Assembly (NCBI GenBank): GCA_050743265.1
Contig: JBOGEN010000069.1
Span: forward strand, 1 to 64,000
Reading direction: 5' to 3'
Length of the DNA: 64,000 nucleotides
Origin: JBOGEN01 sp050743265
GTDB taxonomy: Bacteria > Actinomycetota > Actinomycetes > JBOGEN01
In this document: positions 16,914-26,451 of the stretch, in pieces
How the letters are laid out: the number at the start of each line of letters is the position of its first letter
Numbering within the stretch: position 1 is the first letter of the stretch
Notes under the pieces: generated by a model
What the model was told of the DNA's origin: nothing
Database searches by the model: none
The model's input: only the letters and a program-made list of their open reading frames with translations
Translations under genes and position numbers: made by a program

Positions 16914-19055
16914 ATGGACCTGGTCTCTCGAGTCGCGACATCGACGGTCGGCCTGCTGGCCGCTGTCGTGCTCGCGTACCCGCTCCTCCCCCTGCCCGCC
17001 GGAGCGCAGACGTGGCTGTACAACGGGCTGGCCGTCTCGGCGCTCGCGCTGGGCTTCGCCGGGGTGGTCCGCCACCGACCGGTTCGGCGCTCCGGCTGGT
17101 TCCTGATCCTCACCGGCTTCACCGGGTGGGTGCTCGGCGACGTCGTGTACTCGCTGGAGCAGACCGTATGGCACCTGCAGACCTACCCGGCACCCTCGGA
17201 CGCCTTCTTCCTTGGGTCGTACGCGTTCCTCGGGGCCGGAGCCCTGCTGATGGTGCGCACCCGTCGGGCCGGCCGGGACATTACGGCATTCCTGGACGCG
17301 GCGATCATCGCGGTCGGCACGGGTGTAGTGGCGGCGGTGTTCGTGGTCGCACCTCTCGCGTCGGACTCCGGCCTGACGCTGGCAGGAAAGCTGGTCAGCT
17401 CCGCGTACCCCCTCGGTGACCTGCTGCTGCTCGGCATCCTCGTCCGCCTGTGGGCAACTCCGGGGGCTCGGACGTCCGCGTTCCGCCTGCTCACCGCCGC
17501 GCTCGCGTTCACGCTCGCCGCCGACGCGGTGTGGAACTTCACGATCGTCACCACGGGTCAGTTCACCGCCTGGACGTGGAACGAGGCGCTGTGGCTGGCC
17601 AGCTACGTGGCGGTCTGCGCCTCCGCGTGGGTCCCGTCCATGCGGACTCTGGCCGAGCCCGCCCCCGACCGCGAGGAGAATGCGCCGACGCGCCGCCGCC
17701 TCGCCGCCCTGGCCTGCGGGCTGACGCTGCCCGGTGTCGCCCTGCTGCTCGACGGTGCCGCTGACGGGGAGGTCTCCTGGCAGATCACCGGCATCGGGTC
17801 GCTGCTGCTCTGCCTGCTCGTGCTGATCCGCATGGCCGGCCTGCTGCACATCGTGCAGGCCCAGGCGGTCCGCCTCGCCGGGCTCGCCCGCGCGGATGCG
17901 CTCACCGGCGCGCCGAACCGCCGGACGTGGGACCACGAGCTGTCCCGGGCCTGCCAGGTGGCGCACGACACCGACCAGCCGCTCAGCGTCGCCATGCTCG
18001 ACCTCGACCACTTCAAGGCGTACAACGACGCCCACGGCCACCAGGCGGGTGACCTGCTGCTCCGCGAGGCCGTGGCGGTCTGGACCGACCAGCTCGGCCC
18101 CGCCGGCTTCCTCGCCCGCTACGGCGGGGAGGAGTTCGCGCTGCTCCTGCCCGGCCTCACCTCCGAGCAGGCCAGGACGCGCATGGACGCCCTGCGCTCC
18201 CTGACCCCGCGGCAGCAGACGTTCTCCGCCGGCGTCGCCACGTGGGACCCGACAACCGAGCCGGGCACAGCGGTAGCGGAGGCCGACCAGGCGCTGTACG
18301 AGGCCAAGCGCGCCGGCCGCAACCGCGTCGCGCTCGCCCGCCCGGGCCGCGCGGGGTCGGTCGTGCCCGTTCCCCGGATCGCCCTGCAGCCCATCGTCGA
18401 CCTCGACACCGGCGAGGTCCTGGCCGTCGAGGCGCTCAGCCGCTTCGACCACGGCAGCCCCGTCGAGGTGTTCGCGCAGGCGTACCGCGAGGGCAGCGGC
18501 GCCGCACTCGAAGCCGCGGCCGTCCGCGCCGCACTGGCCCACCGCAGCGACCACCGCCTGCTCTGCATCAACGTCAGCCTGCCGGCGTTGATCACGCCGG
18601 AGGTCCAGGACGCCCTGCCCTACGATCTATCCAGGGTCGTGCTCGAGATCACCGAAGGCACCGCGATCGACGGCACGCAGGCGCTCTCCGACCTCCTCGC
18701 CGAGCTGCGTGGGCGCGGGGCTCATCTCGCGATCGACGACTGGGGCCAGGGTTTCTCCAACCTCGACCGCATCCTCAGCATCCAGCCCGAGACCATCAAG
18801 ATCGACATGTCGATCACCCAGAACCTCCACACCGCGTACCACCGCGCTGCCATCCGGGCCATCGCCGCCTGGGCAGACGAGGTCGGCGCCACGATCTGCG
18901 CCGAGGGCATCGAGACCGTCGCCCAGCGGGACGCCCTCCGGGCCCTCGGCATCCGACTCGGCCAGGGCTACCTCCTCGGCCGGCCGGAGATCCCGGCGAC
19001 GCCCGAGACCCGCACGCAGGGCCAGCTGGCCTCTCCCATGACGCGCAGGAGCTAG
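16914..19055 (+). CDS. membrane GGDEF-EAL cyclic-di-GMP enzyme
   Basis: The 713-residue protein has about eight membrane helices in residues 1-310, then a GGDEF domain (DALTGAPNRRTWDHEL, LDLDHFKAYND, ARYGGEEFALLL) and an EAL domain. The EAL part keeps the catalytic set: VEALSRF (Glu), INVSLPAL (Asn), VLEITEG (Glu), AIDDWGQGF (Asp pair), ETIKIDMS (Lys) and ICAEGIET (Glu). Both diguanylate cyclase and phosphodiesterase activity are therefore possible. The residues just before GGEEF (GPAGFLA) lack the RxxD inhibitory site, so product feedback is unlikely. A second GGDEF-EAL gene follows on the same strand. Confidence 0.93.
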   Translation: MDLVSRVATSTVGLLAAVVLAYPLLPLPAGAQTWLYNGLAVSALALGFAGVVRHRPVRRSGWFLILTGFTGWVLGDVVYSLEQTVWHLQTYPAPSDAFFLGSYAFLGAGALLMVRTRRAGRDITAFLDAAIIAVGTGVVAAVFVVAPLASDSGLTLAGKLVSSAYPLGDLLLLGILVRLWATPGARTSAFRLLTAALAFTLAADAVWNFTIVTTGQFTAWTWNEALWLASYVAVCASAWVPSMRTLAEPAPDREENAPTRRRLAALACGLTLPGVALLLDGAADGEVSWQITGIGSLLLCLLVLIRMAGLLHIVQAQAVRLAGLARADALTGAPNRRTWDHELSRACQVAHDTDQPLSVAMLDLDHFKAYNDAHGHQAGDLLLREAVAVWTDQLGPAGFLARYGGEEFALLLPGLTSEQARTRMDALRSLTPRQQTFSAGVATWDPTTEPGTAVAEADQALYEAKRAGRNRVALARPGRAGSVVPVPRIALQPIVDLDTGEVLAVEALSRFDHGSPVEVFAQAYREGSGAALEAAAVRAALAHRSDHRLLCINVSLPALITPEVQDALPYDLSRVVLEITEGTAIDGTQALSDLLAELRGRGAHLAIDDWGQGFSNLDRILSIQPETIKIDMSITQNLHTAYHRAAIRAIAAWADEVGATICAEGIETVAQRDALRALGIRLGQGYLLGRPEIPATPETRTQGQLASPMTRRS

Positions 19056-19229
19056 CTAGGGCGGGCCCGTTCCCGGGTCCATCTGGGTGCACCTGCCCCC
19101 CACCGCTCACCCTCACGAGGCCTCCTGTCGATAGGGCAGGTCAGCGAGCCGCCGACCACCCAGATGCCGGGCGGCACGCCAGAGCCGAGGCTCTCGCCGC
19201 GGCCCGGAAACCCGGACTCGAGGAGACCA

Positions 19230-21392
19230 GTGAGCGACAAGCCCGCGCCCGATGGCACGGCCGCCATCGACGCGTCCCCCGCGGACGCCGCCTCCTCCGG
19301 GGGTCGTGCGACCCTGGCTCACCGCCTGCTCTGGGCCCTGGTCGCCATGCTCCTCCCGGTGATGGCGGTCGTGGTGTCGGGCATGGTGACCTTCCAATCC
19401 TCGGTCGGTGCACTCGAGCAGTTCCGCCACGAGACGGTGGAGGAGGCCAGCGTCATCGAGGGGCTCCGCGACCGCCTGTCAGCCGCAGACGACGCGGGTG
19501 AGGCGGTCGTCGAGGGTGGCAAGCCCCTCTCGAGCGGGGAGTTCAACCGTCTGGCCGGGCGCATCGATGCCGACTTCGACCACCTCACCATGCTCGACGC
19601 GCACCAGGAACGCCACATGCTCGCCAAGGCCCAAGAGATTTGGGCGATCTCGTACGACGACCTACGCACCGCCGCCCGAAAGTCGGACGGCACCAACGCG
19701 GACGCCCTGCTCGACCCCTTCCACGACCACATCGACCAGGCCGTGTCGGCCCTGGCTGACCTGCACGCGTACCAGGGCAAGCAGGTCGCGAGCGAGATCA
19801 CGTCCCTCCGCGGTCGGGAGCAGGTCCAGCTCCTCCTTGCCCTGGGGGGTCTCGCCGTTGGCCTTGTGCTGGCCGTGGGCCTGGCCTGGCGGTTGCGCCG
19901 GTCCATCACACGTCCTCTCCACGAGCTGGAGACCGCCGCGTCCACGTTCGGCGCCGACGACTTCACCCACCGTGTCGGGGTGCGCGGTGACGACGAGCTG
20001 GCGCGGGTGGGCCGGGCGTTCAACTCGATGGCGGCCAAGCTGGAGAAGAGCCGGTCCGAGCTGGAGCACCACGCCCTCCACGACGGCCTCACCGGCCTGC
20101 CCAACCGGGTGCTGTTCATGGAGCGGTTGGATCACGCGCTGGCCCGCGCCCAGCGGAGAGGGACGCCCGTCTCGGTGCTGTACGTCGACCTGGACGACTT
20201 CAAGATCGTGAATGACACGCTCGGGCACGAGGCCGGCGACAGGCTGCTCATCGCGTGCTCGGAGCGGCTGCTCACCTGCGTCCGTCTCGAGGACACCGTC
20301 GCCCGCCTGGGTGGGGACGAGTTCGGCATCCTTATCGAGGACACCGGCGAGAGCGCGGCGACCGCGGCGACCCGCATCACCCAAGCGTTCAGCAGCGTCT
20401 GGCCGGTCATCGGCGGCCAGGTCGCGGTCAGGGCCAGCGTGGGTGTCGCGACCCTCGACGGTCACGGTGACGTCGACCATCTGCTGCGCCAGGCCGACGC
20501 CGCCATGTACGCCGCGAAGGCGCAGGGCAAGGGCACCTGGCGGATCTTCGGACGAGAGCTGGACGCCGACGTCCTCAAGGCACAGCGGACGCGGCTCGAG
20601 CTCAGCACAGCCATCGAGCGGGGCGAGCTCGTCGCCCACTACCAGCCGCTCGTCGACCTCGACTCCGGGACCATCGAAGGGGTCGAGGCGCTCGTGCGGT
20701 GGGGGCACCCCGAGCGCGGCCTGTTGTCCCCAGCCGAGTTCCTCGACGTCGCCGAGCAGAGCGGGCAGGTGCTCGACATCGACGCCTTCATGCTGCGTGA
20801 GGCCTGCCAGCAGGTCAGGACGTGGCAGCGCCGGTCCGCGGCGACCGCCGACATGTACGTCAGCGTGAACCTCTCGGCACAGCAGCTGCACCGTCCTCGC
20901 GTCGCCGAGCGGGTCGCCGAGGCGCTCGACGCGTCCGGACTGGCGCCGCACCACCTGGTCCTGGAGATCACCGAGTCCGCCCTCATCCACGACACCAGGA
21001 CCGCGGCGGCCGAGCTCGCGCGCATCAAGGGCCTGGGCGTACGCCTGGCGCTCGACGACTTCGGGACGGGCTACTCCTCGTTGAGCCACCTGCTCCGTTT
21101 CCCGATCGACATCATCAAGATCGACAAGTCGTTCGTCTCGGCCATCGGCGAGGACCCCATGTCCGAGCTCGCGCTGGGTCTGGTCAAGCTCGCCAGGGCC
21201 ATGCACCTGAAGACCGTGGCCGAAGGCGTCGAGACCGAGCGGCAGCTGCGCGCCCTGCGCCAAGTGCTCTGCGAGAGCGGTCAGGGCTTCTACTTCGCCG
21301 CGGGACTCCCTGCCGCGGAGATGGCGGAACTGCTGCCCGACGGGGCCGTGGGCTCGGCCATGGCCATCTCCCCCGCCGTACGCGGCGCCTAG
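19230..21392 (+). CDS. HAMP-GGDEF-EAL membrane cyclic-di-GMP enzyme
   Basis: The 720-residue protein starts at GTG 19230 behind GAGGAGACCA. A first membrane helix (about 33-58) is followed by an extracytoplasmic helical sensor, a second helix (about 205-225) and a HAMP linker (RSITRPLHELETAASTF). Then come GGDEF (DGLTGLPNRVLF, ARLGGDEFGIL) with an intact RxxD inhibitory site (RLED) and a fully canonical EAL domain (EALVRW, VNLSAQQL, LEITESALI, LDDFGTGYSSL, IKIDKSF, VAEGVET). It probably senses an outside signal and makes or degrades cyclic-di-GMP. Its end overlaps the convergent ABC ATPase gene by 4 bases. Confidence 0.93.
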   Translation: MSDKPAPDGTAAIDASPADAASSGGRATLAHRLLWALVAMLLPVMAVVVSGMVTFQSSVGALEQFRHETVEEASVIEGLRDRLSAADDAGEAVVEGGKPLSSGEFNRLAGRIDADFDHLTMLDAHQERHMLAKAQEIWAISYDDLRTAARKSDGTNADALLDPFHDHIDQAVSALADLHAYQGKQVASEITSLRGREQVQLLLALGGLAVGLVLAVGLAWRLRRSITRPLHELETAASTFGADDFTHRVGVRGDDELARVGRAFNSMAAKLEKSRSELEHHALHDGLTGLPNRVLFMERLDHALARAQRRGTPVSVLYVDLDDFKIVNDTLGHEAGDRLLIACSERLLTCVRLEDTVARLGGDEFGILIEDTGESAATAATRITQAFSSVWPVIGGQVAVRASVGVATLDGHGDVDHLLRQADAAMYAAKAQGKGTWRIFGRELDADVLKAQRTRLELSTAIERGELVAHYQPLVDLDSGTIEGVEALVRWGHPERGLLSPAEFLDVAEQSGQVLDIDAFMLREACQQVRTWQRRSAATADMYVSVNLSAQQLHRPRVAERVAEALDASGLAPHHLVLEITESALIHDTRTAAAELARIKGLGVRLALDDFGTGYSSLSHLLRFPIDIIKIDKSFVSAIGEDPMSELALGLVKLARAMHLKTVAEGVETERQLRALRQVLCESGQGFYFAAGLPAAEMAELLPDGAVGSAMAISPAVRGA

Positions 21393-22459
21393 CGACACCC
21401 GAGGCGTGGTGCGGAGATCGGGCTCCCCTCGAGCACCTGCTCGGCAACGTGGCAGGCCGACAGCCGCGCTGCCCCGCCGTTCTCGGGCTGCCTGAGTCCG
21501 GGGGTCTCGGTCACGCACCGCTCCTCGGCCAGGGGGCAGCGGGTGTGGAAGCGACAGCCGGCCGGCGGGTCGCTCGGGGACGGAGGGTCCCCGGCCAGGA
21601 CGACCCGGGATGCGAGGCTCCCCCGGCGGGCGCGGTCGACGACCGGAGAGGCCGACAGCAGGGCTCGGGTGTACGGGTGCGCCGGCGTGGCGTACACGGT
21701 CGAGGTGTCGCCGAGCTCCGCCAGCCGCCCGAGGTACATCACCGCCACACGGTCGGACACGTGCCGGACGACGGACAGGTCGTGCGCGATGAACACGACC
21801 GTGAGCCCGAGTCGCCGCTGCAGGTCGCGCAGGAGGTTCACGACCTGCGCCTGCACCGACATGTCCAACGCCGACACCGGCTCGTCACAGACCAGCACCT
21901 CGGGGCCGAGCGCGAGGGCGCGCGCGATGCCGATCCGCTGGCGTTGCCCGCCCGAGAACTGGTGGGGGTAGCGGTCGCCGAGGTCGGCCGACAGGCCGAC
22001 GAGCGAGAGCAGCTCGGCGACCCGCTGGCGGCGTGCGGCGCGGTCGCCCCTCCGGGAGGCGGCCAGCGGCTCCGCGACCGTCTCGGCGACCGTCATGCGG
22101 GGGTCCAGTGACGTGTACGGGTCCTGGAACACCATCTGCACGCTCTCGCGGATCAGCCGCCGGTCCGCGCGGCCCTCGCCAGCGATCGGACGGCCGCGGA
22201 ACGTGATGCTGCCGGCATCGGGCTTCTCGAGGCCGGTGATCATGCGGGCCAGCGTGGACTTCCCGCACCCGGACTCGCCCACGATGCCGAGCGACTCCCC
22301 CGCCCGGAGGGTGAGGTCCACCCCGTCCACGGCCGAGAGCCGCTGGCGGCGTAGGCCGGCCGTGCCGACGGCGAACGTCTTGACCAGGCCCCGCGCCTCG
22401 AGCACGCTGCCGGCCCGGTCCACCGGCGGGGACGCGACCGGCGCGACGTCCTGGCTCAC
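21389..22459 (-). CDS. dppF: peptide ABC transporter ATP-binding protein, DppF/OppF type
   Basis: This is a 356-residue ABC ATPase with Walker A GESGCGKST, the Q-loop region MVFQDPYTSLDPR, signature FSGGQRQRIGIARAL, Walker B VLVCDEPVSALD and H-loop FIAHDL. The C-terminal oligopeptide-transporter extension has a Cys-rich Fe-S-type motif (CRFHTRCPLAEERC) typical of DppD/DppF proteins. It overlaps the end of the second ATPase gene by 4 bases, so the two are translated together. They would energise the permeases encoded on the opposite strand 3-6 kb away. Confidence 0.92.
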   Translation of the reverse strand: MSQDVAPVASPPVDRAGSVLEARGLVKTFAVGTAGLRRQRLSAVDGVDLTLRAGESLGIVGESGCGKSTLARMITGLEKPDAGSITFRGRPIAGEGRADRRLIRESVQMVFQDPYTSLDPRMTVAETVAEPLAASRRGDRAARRQRVAELLSLVGLSADLGDRYPHQFSGGQRQRIGIARALALGPEVLVCDEPVSALDMSVQAQVVNLLRDLQRRLGLTVVFIAHDLSVVRHVSDRVAVMYLGRLAELGDTSTVYATPAHPYTRALLSASPVVDRARRGSLASRVVLAGDPPSPSDPPAGCRFHTRCPLAEERCVTETPGLRQPENGGAARLSACHVAEQVLEGSPISAPRLGCR

Positions 22460-23478
22460 GACAGCACCTCCTCGGCCCGGTGACAGGCCGCCCCGCGTCC
22501 GCCGAGGTCACGCAGCTCGGGTCTCGTGTCGCGGCACCGCTCAACGGTGAACGTGCAGCGCGGGTGGAAGGCGCAGCCGGTCGGCAGGCTGGCCTGGTTC
22601 GGGGGCGAGCCGGGTATGGCGAGCAGGTCCCTCCCCAGGCCCTCCGCCTGCGGGACGGAGTGCATGAGCGCGCGGGTGTACGGGTGGGCCGGCCGGGTCA
22701 GCACGTCGTCGCCGTCCCCGTGCTCCACGATGCGCCCGGCGTACATGACCGTCACCCTGTCCGCCACCTCGCAGACGACGCCGAGGTCGTGCGTGATGAG
22801 CAGGACGCCCATGTCGAGCTCGCGCCGCAGGCGGTCGACCAGCTCGAGGACCTGTGCCTGCACGGTGACGTCGAGCGCGGTGGTGGGCTCGTCCGCGATG
22901 AGCAGCTCCGGCTCGAGCGCGATGGCCATGGCGATGAGGATGCGCTGCCGCATCCCGCCGGAGAACTGGTGGGGGTAGTCCCCGCAACGGCGTCCCGGGT
23001 CGGGGATGCCCACGAGGCCGAGCAGCTCCTCGGCCCGGCGCCGCGTCTGCCTCCGGCTGACGTCCGCGTGCGCGCGAAGCAGCTCCCCGATCTGGTCGCC
23101 GATGGACAGGACGGGGTTGAGCGCGGACAGCGCGTCCTGGAAGACCAGGCTCATGCGCCGCCCCCGCAGCCCGCGCAGCTCCTCCGGCCCGGCGGTGAGC
23201 AGGTCGGTGTCGCCGAGCCTCAGCTCCCGCGCCCGCAGTGCACCGTTGTCGGGGACGAGCCCCATGACGGCCCGGGCCGTCACCGACTTGCCCGAGCCGG
23301 ACTCGCCGAGCAGCGCCACGAGCTCCCCGCGGGACACGTCGAGGTCGACGTCCACGACGGCCGGCAGGGGCCCGCGCCGGGTGGCGAAGTCCACCGACAG
23401 CCCGCGGACCGCCAAGGCGACGTCGCCCCGCCCATGGTGCCCGGCGGCCTCCCGCACGGCCGCTGGACCGATCGTCAT
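22456..23478 (-). CDS. dppD: peptide ABC transporter ATP-binding protein, DppD/OppD type
   Basis: This 340-residue ABC ATPase has Walker A GESGSGKSV, MSLVFQDALSALNPV, signature FSGGMRQRILIAMAIAL, Walker B LLIADEPTTALD and the DppD-type C-terminal Cys motif CAFHPRCTFTVERC. ATG 23478 is chosen because AGAGGGG lies 8 nt upstream and the conserved region begins soon after. It is divergent from the dipeptidase/binding-protein/permease unit across a 153-bp control region containing repeated TTGACA-like elements. Confidence 0.92.
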   Translation of the reverse strand: MTIGPAAVREAAGHHGRGDVALAVRGLSVDFATRRGPLPAVVDVDLDVSRGELVALLGESGSGKSVTARAVMGLVPDNGALRARELRLGDTDLLTAGPEELRGLRGRRMSLVFQDALSALNPVLSIGDQIGELLRAHADVSRRQTRRRAEELLGLVGIPDPGRRCGDYPHQFSGGMRQRILIAMAIALEPELLIADEPTTALDVTVQAQVLELVDRLRRELDMGVLLITHDLGVVCEVADRVTVMYAGRIVEHGDGDDVLTRPAHPYTRALMHSVPQAEGLGRDLLAIPGSPPNQASLPTGCAFHPRCTFTVERCRDTRPELRDLGGRGAACHRAEEVLS

Positions 23479-23530
23479 GTGGGTCGCCCCTCTGCCTGGA
23501 TCTAACGGGTGACACTCCCAGGTGCCGGAT

Positions 23531-23575
23531 CTTTGCGACAAACCTTGACATTACCGCCGATCGTTGACAAGAGTT
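23531..23575. promoter_or_regulatory. divergent control region of the peptide cluster
   Basis: This stretch holds TTGCGACAA (a palindrome-like element), TTGACA (23545-23550) and another TTGACA (23564-23569) within 35 bp, between the divergent ATPase and dipeptidase genes. Spaced half-sites of this kind would suit an Lrp-type multimeric regulator such as the one encoded at the end of the cluster. No convincing -10 element was found. Confidence 0.4.
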
Positions 23576-23631
23576 CCGCCTGATCCGCCGCTGCCACGCC
23601 GGCACAGGCCGGTGAGAGGAGCCGAACCACG

Positions 23632-24840
23632 GTGCTGGAACCCGCGAAGCGCTACGCCGGCTACACCGCGTACGACTACCTCGAGGCAGGCAAGGACTTC
23701 CGCGACGTCCGCTACGCGAAGCAGGTCGGGCGCGTGCCCCCGTACGCCGGGCTCGACCTGACCGACGCCCAGGCGGAGCGGACCCGTCGCCTGCTCACGG
23801 ACGAGGTCGTCATCTCGCTGCACGAGCACGTGCAGGTCTTCCCCGAGGACATGGGCGAGCTCCGCGAGCACATCCGGCAGGGCCGGGAGCCCACGGGGTA
23901 CGAGGGGCTGTCCCGGTCGGGCCTCACCGCCGTGTTCGACAACGGCATGGACGGCACCTGCTGCATCAGCAGCGACGCCGGCTGGAAGTACCAGGATGTG
24001 CTGTTCGACCTCGGCGTCCGCATGTCCGACCTGGCGCACCAGGACTTCGTGGTCAAGGCCGAGTCGCTGCAGGACATCTTCGACGCCCACGACACGGGAC
24101 GCGTCGCGCACGTGTTCGGCCTGGAGGCCGCGACCCCCATCGAGAACGAGGTCGACCGGCTGGACGTGCTCTACGGCTTCGGCGTGCGGCAGATCGGCAT
24201 CGCGTACTCCGAGGCGAACACGCTCGGCAGCGGGCTCAAGGAGCGCGGGGACGGCGGACTCACCTACTTCGGCGAGCGGGCCGTCGAGCGCATGAACAAG
24301 CTCGGCATCGCCATCGACGTGTCCCACTCGGGCGACCGGACCTCGCAGGAGGTCATCGAGAAGTCCACCAAGCCGATCTTCATCACGCACGCGGGCTCGC
24401 GGGAGGTCTGGCCGACCAACCGGATGAAGCCGGACTCGGTCATCCGCGCATGCGCCGAGCGGGGTGGCGTCCTCGGTCTTGAGGCGGCGCCGCACACCAC
24501 GCTCTCCCCCGAGCACCCGCGGCACACGCTCGAGTCGGTCATGGACCACTTCACCCACTGCGTGGACCTCGTGGGCATCGAGCACGTGGCGTTCGGCCCG
24601 GACACGCTCTTCGGCGACCACGTCGCTCTGCACCACGCGTTCGCGGGCAACCTCTCGATCGGCCAGGCCCACGGCCACGTCGACTTCGAGGAGGTCGAGT
24701 ACGTCGACGGGCTCGAGAACCCGGCCGAGTGCTTCTGGAACATCATCGGCTGGCTCGTGGCGCACGACTACTCCGACGACGAGATCCGGGCCGTCACCGG
24801 CGGCAACATCCTGCGAGTCCTCCGAGAGGTGTGGTTCTGA
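23632..24840 (+). CDS. M19 (renal dipeptidase family) metallopeptidase
   Basis: The 402-residue protein matches the M19 membrane-dipeptidase family by its order of metal-ligand regions: VISLHEHVQVF near residue 60 (in place of the usual DxHxD), FGLEAATPI with the bridging Glu, IAIDVSHSGDRTSQE, IFITHAGSRE and HVAFGPDTLFGD. GTG start at 23632 with GAGAGGAG 11 nt upstream. No signal peptide, so it is cytosolic and would cleave imported dipeptides. The stop overlaps the ATG of the binding-protein gene by one base (TGATG). Confidence 0.88.
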   Translation: MLEPAKRYAGYTAYDYLEAGKDFRDVRYAKQVGRVPPYAGLDLTDAQAERTRRLLTDEVVISLHEHVQVFPEDMGELREHIRQGREPTGYEGLSRSGLTAVFDNGMDGTCCISSDAGWKYQDVLFDLGVRMSDLAHQDFVVKAESLQDIFDAHDTGRVAHVFGLEAATPIENEVDRLDVLYGFGVRQIGIAYSEANTLGSGLKERGDGGLTYFGERAVERMNKLGIAIDVSHSGDRTSQEVIEKSTKPIFITHAGSREVWPTNRMKPDSVIRACAERGGVLGLEAAPHTTLSPEHPRHTLESVMDHFTHCVDLVGIEHVAFGPDTLFGDHVALHHAFAGNLSIGQAHGHVDFEEVEYVDGLENPAECFWNIIGWLVAHDYSDDEIRAVTGGNILRVLREVWF

Positions 24841-26441
24841 TGGGTTCAGAGGGCTGGCGGACGAGGCGCAGGACGCTCGTCGCCGCTGCCGGTGCGCTGG
24901 GTCTCGCGGTGTCGCTCGCCGCAGGCTGCGCCCCCTCCGCACCCGAGGAGGGGTCGGGCGAGGGCACCACGCTCACCATCGCCACGACCACGGACGTCGC
25001 GAACTTCAACCCCCTGATCGGGAACAGCCGTACCGACTACTGGGTGACGAACCTCATGTACCCGCACCTGCTGACGATCGCGCCGGACGGGACGAAGAAG
25101 CCCGCCCTCGCGACCGAGTGGGGGTACGAGACGCCCACGAAGGGCTTCTACGAGATCCGCGACGACATGAAATGGAGCGACGGTGAGAAACTGACCGCCG
25201 AGGACGTGGCCTTCACGCTCAACGCGGTGAAGCAGGACAAGCCGGTCGGCGTCCTCATCGGCCAGATGTCCAACTTCGCCTCAGCCGAGGCCGTGTCCCC
25301 CACCCGCGTGGAGCTCACCCTCACCAAGCCGGACGCGACGCTGGTCCCCGAGATCGGGTTCTGGGGCAACGTCGTCCCCGAGCACGTGTTCGGCAAGGTC
25401 CCGAGCGTCGCCAAGTTCGCGAACGACTCCGACTGGGTCAGCGCGGGGCCGTACCGCCTCACGAAGGTGGCGAAGGGCCAGAGCTACACGCTCAAGCGCG
25501 TCACGCCGTACCCGTTCGCCCCCGGCGGCACGCCGAAGGTCGGCAAGGTCGTCTACAAGGTCTACCCGGACGTGAACACCGAGATCCTCGCGCTGAAGAA
25601 CGGCGACGTGGACGTGGTGGCCAACGCCCTCCCGCCGGCACAGGTCGACCCGCTGAAGAACACGGACGGAGTCAGCGTCAAGCGCGTGCCGGGGCTGGGC
25701 TACGCCCACATGACGTACAACATGACCAAGAAGCCCCTCGACGACGAGCGGGTGCGCCGTGCACTGGCGCACGCCGTCGACTACGAGTCGATCCGCGAGG
25801 TCGTCCTGCAGGGCCAGGCGGTCTCCACCGGCAGCAGCCCGATCCCGCCGATGCTGCGCGCCCACGAGCCGCTCGAGGAGTACGCGTTCGACCCGGAGGA
25901 GTCGAAGCGGCTGCTGGCCGACGCCGGCTACGGGCCGAACGGCAAGTCGCTGAAGCTGCGGATGATCTACTCGCTGCAGGACCCGGTCACGGCCCAGTGG
26001 ACCAACCTGGTCAAGGACGACGCCGCCAAGGCGGGCATCCAGATCGAGCCGCAGGGCCTCGAGCGCAACACGTACCTGGCGAAGACGGCCGAGGGCGACT
26101 TCGACGTCTACGCGGGCAACTTCGCGATCATGGACGACCCCGCCACCAACATGACGCTCACGTACCTGCCGGGCGGCGCGATCAACTACTCCTACGTCGA
26201 CGACCCGAAGCTCTCGTCCCTGGTCACCAAGGCCCAGGCGACGACGGACGAGGCCGAGCAGACGCAGCTCGTGCAGCAGGCCGCCCGGATCGTGCACGAC
26301 AACGTCTACGACAACGTCATGTACACGCAGCACCTGTACGTGGCGCACCGCGACTCGTGGACGGGCTTCGAGGTCAAGCCCAGCGAGCTGCTCTCCGTCG
26401 TCGACCCGCAGTCGCTCGCGAACGTGGCTCCGGCAGGCTGA
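24840..26441 (+). CDS. peptide ABC transporter substrate-binding lipoprotein (SBP family 5)
   Basis: This 533-residue protein has a basic N-terminus, a hydrophobic stretch and the lipobox SLAAGC (Cys30), so it is a lipoprotein on the outer face of the membrane. Family 5 landmarks follow: TLTIATTTDVANFNPLI, MKWSDGEKLTAEDVAFTLNA, YRLTKVAKGQSYTLKR, VRRALAHAVDYESIREVV and LLADAGYGPNGKSLKL. It captures peptides or similar solutes for the two permeases that follow. One-base overlap with the dipeptidase gene; 10 nt to the first permease. Confidence 0.93.
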   Translation: MGSEGWRTRRRTLVAAAGALGLAVSLAAGCAPSAPEEGSGEGTTLTIATTTDVANFNPLIGNSRTDYWVTNLMYPHLLTIAPDGTKKPALATEWGYETPTKGFYEIRDDMKWSDGEKLTAEDVAFTLNAVKQDKPVGVLIGQMSNFASAEAVSPTRVELTLTKPDATLVPEIGFWGNVVPEHVFGKVPSVAKFANDSDWVSAGPYRLTKVAKGQSYTLKRVTPYPFAPGGTPKVGKVVYKVYPDVNTEILALKNGDVDVVANALPPAQVDPLKNTDGVSVKRVPGLGYAHMTYNMTKKPLDDERVRRALAHAVDYESIREVVLQGQAVSTGSSPIPPMLRAHEPLEEYAFDPEESKRLLADAGYGPNGKSLKLRMIYSLQDPVTAQWTNLVKDDAAKAGIQIEPQGLERNTYLAKTAEGDFDVYAGNFAIMDDPATNMTLTYLPGGAINYSYVDDPKLSSLVTKAQATTDEAEQTQLVQQAARIVHDNVYDNVMYTQHLYVAHRDSWTGFEVKPSELLSVVDPQSLANVAPAG

Positions 26442-26451
26442 CAGGAGGACC

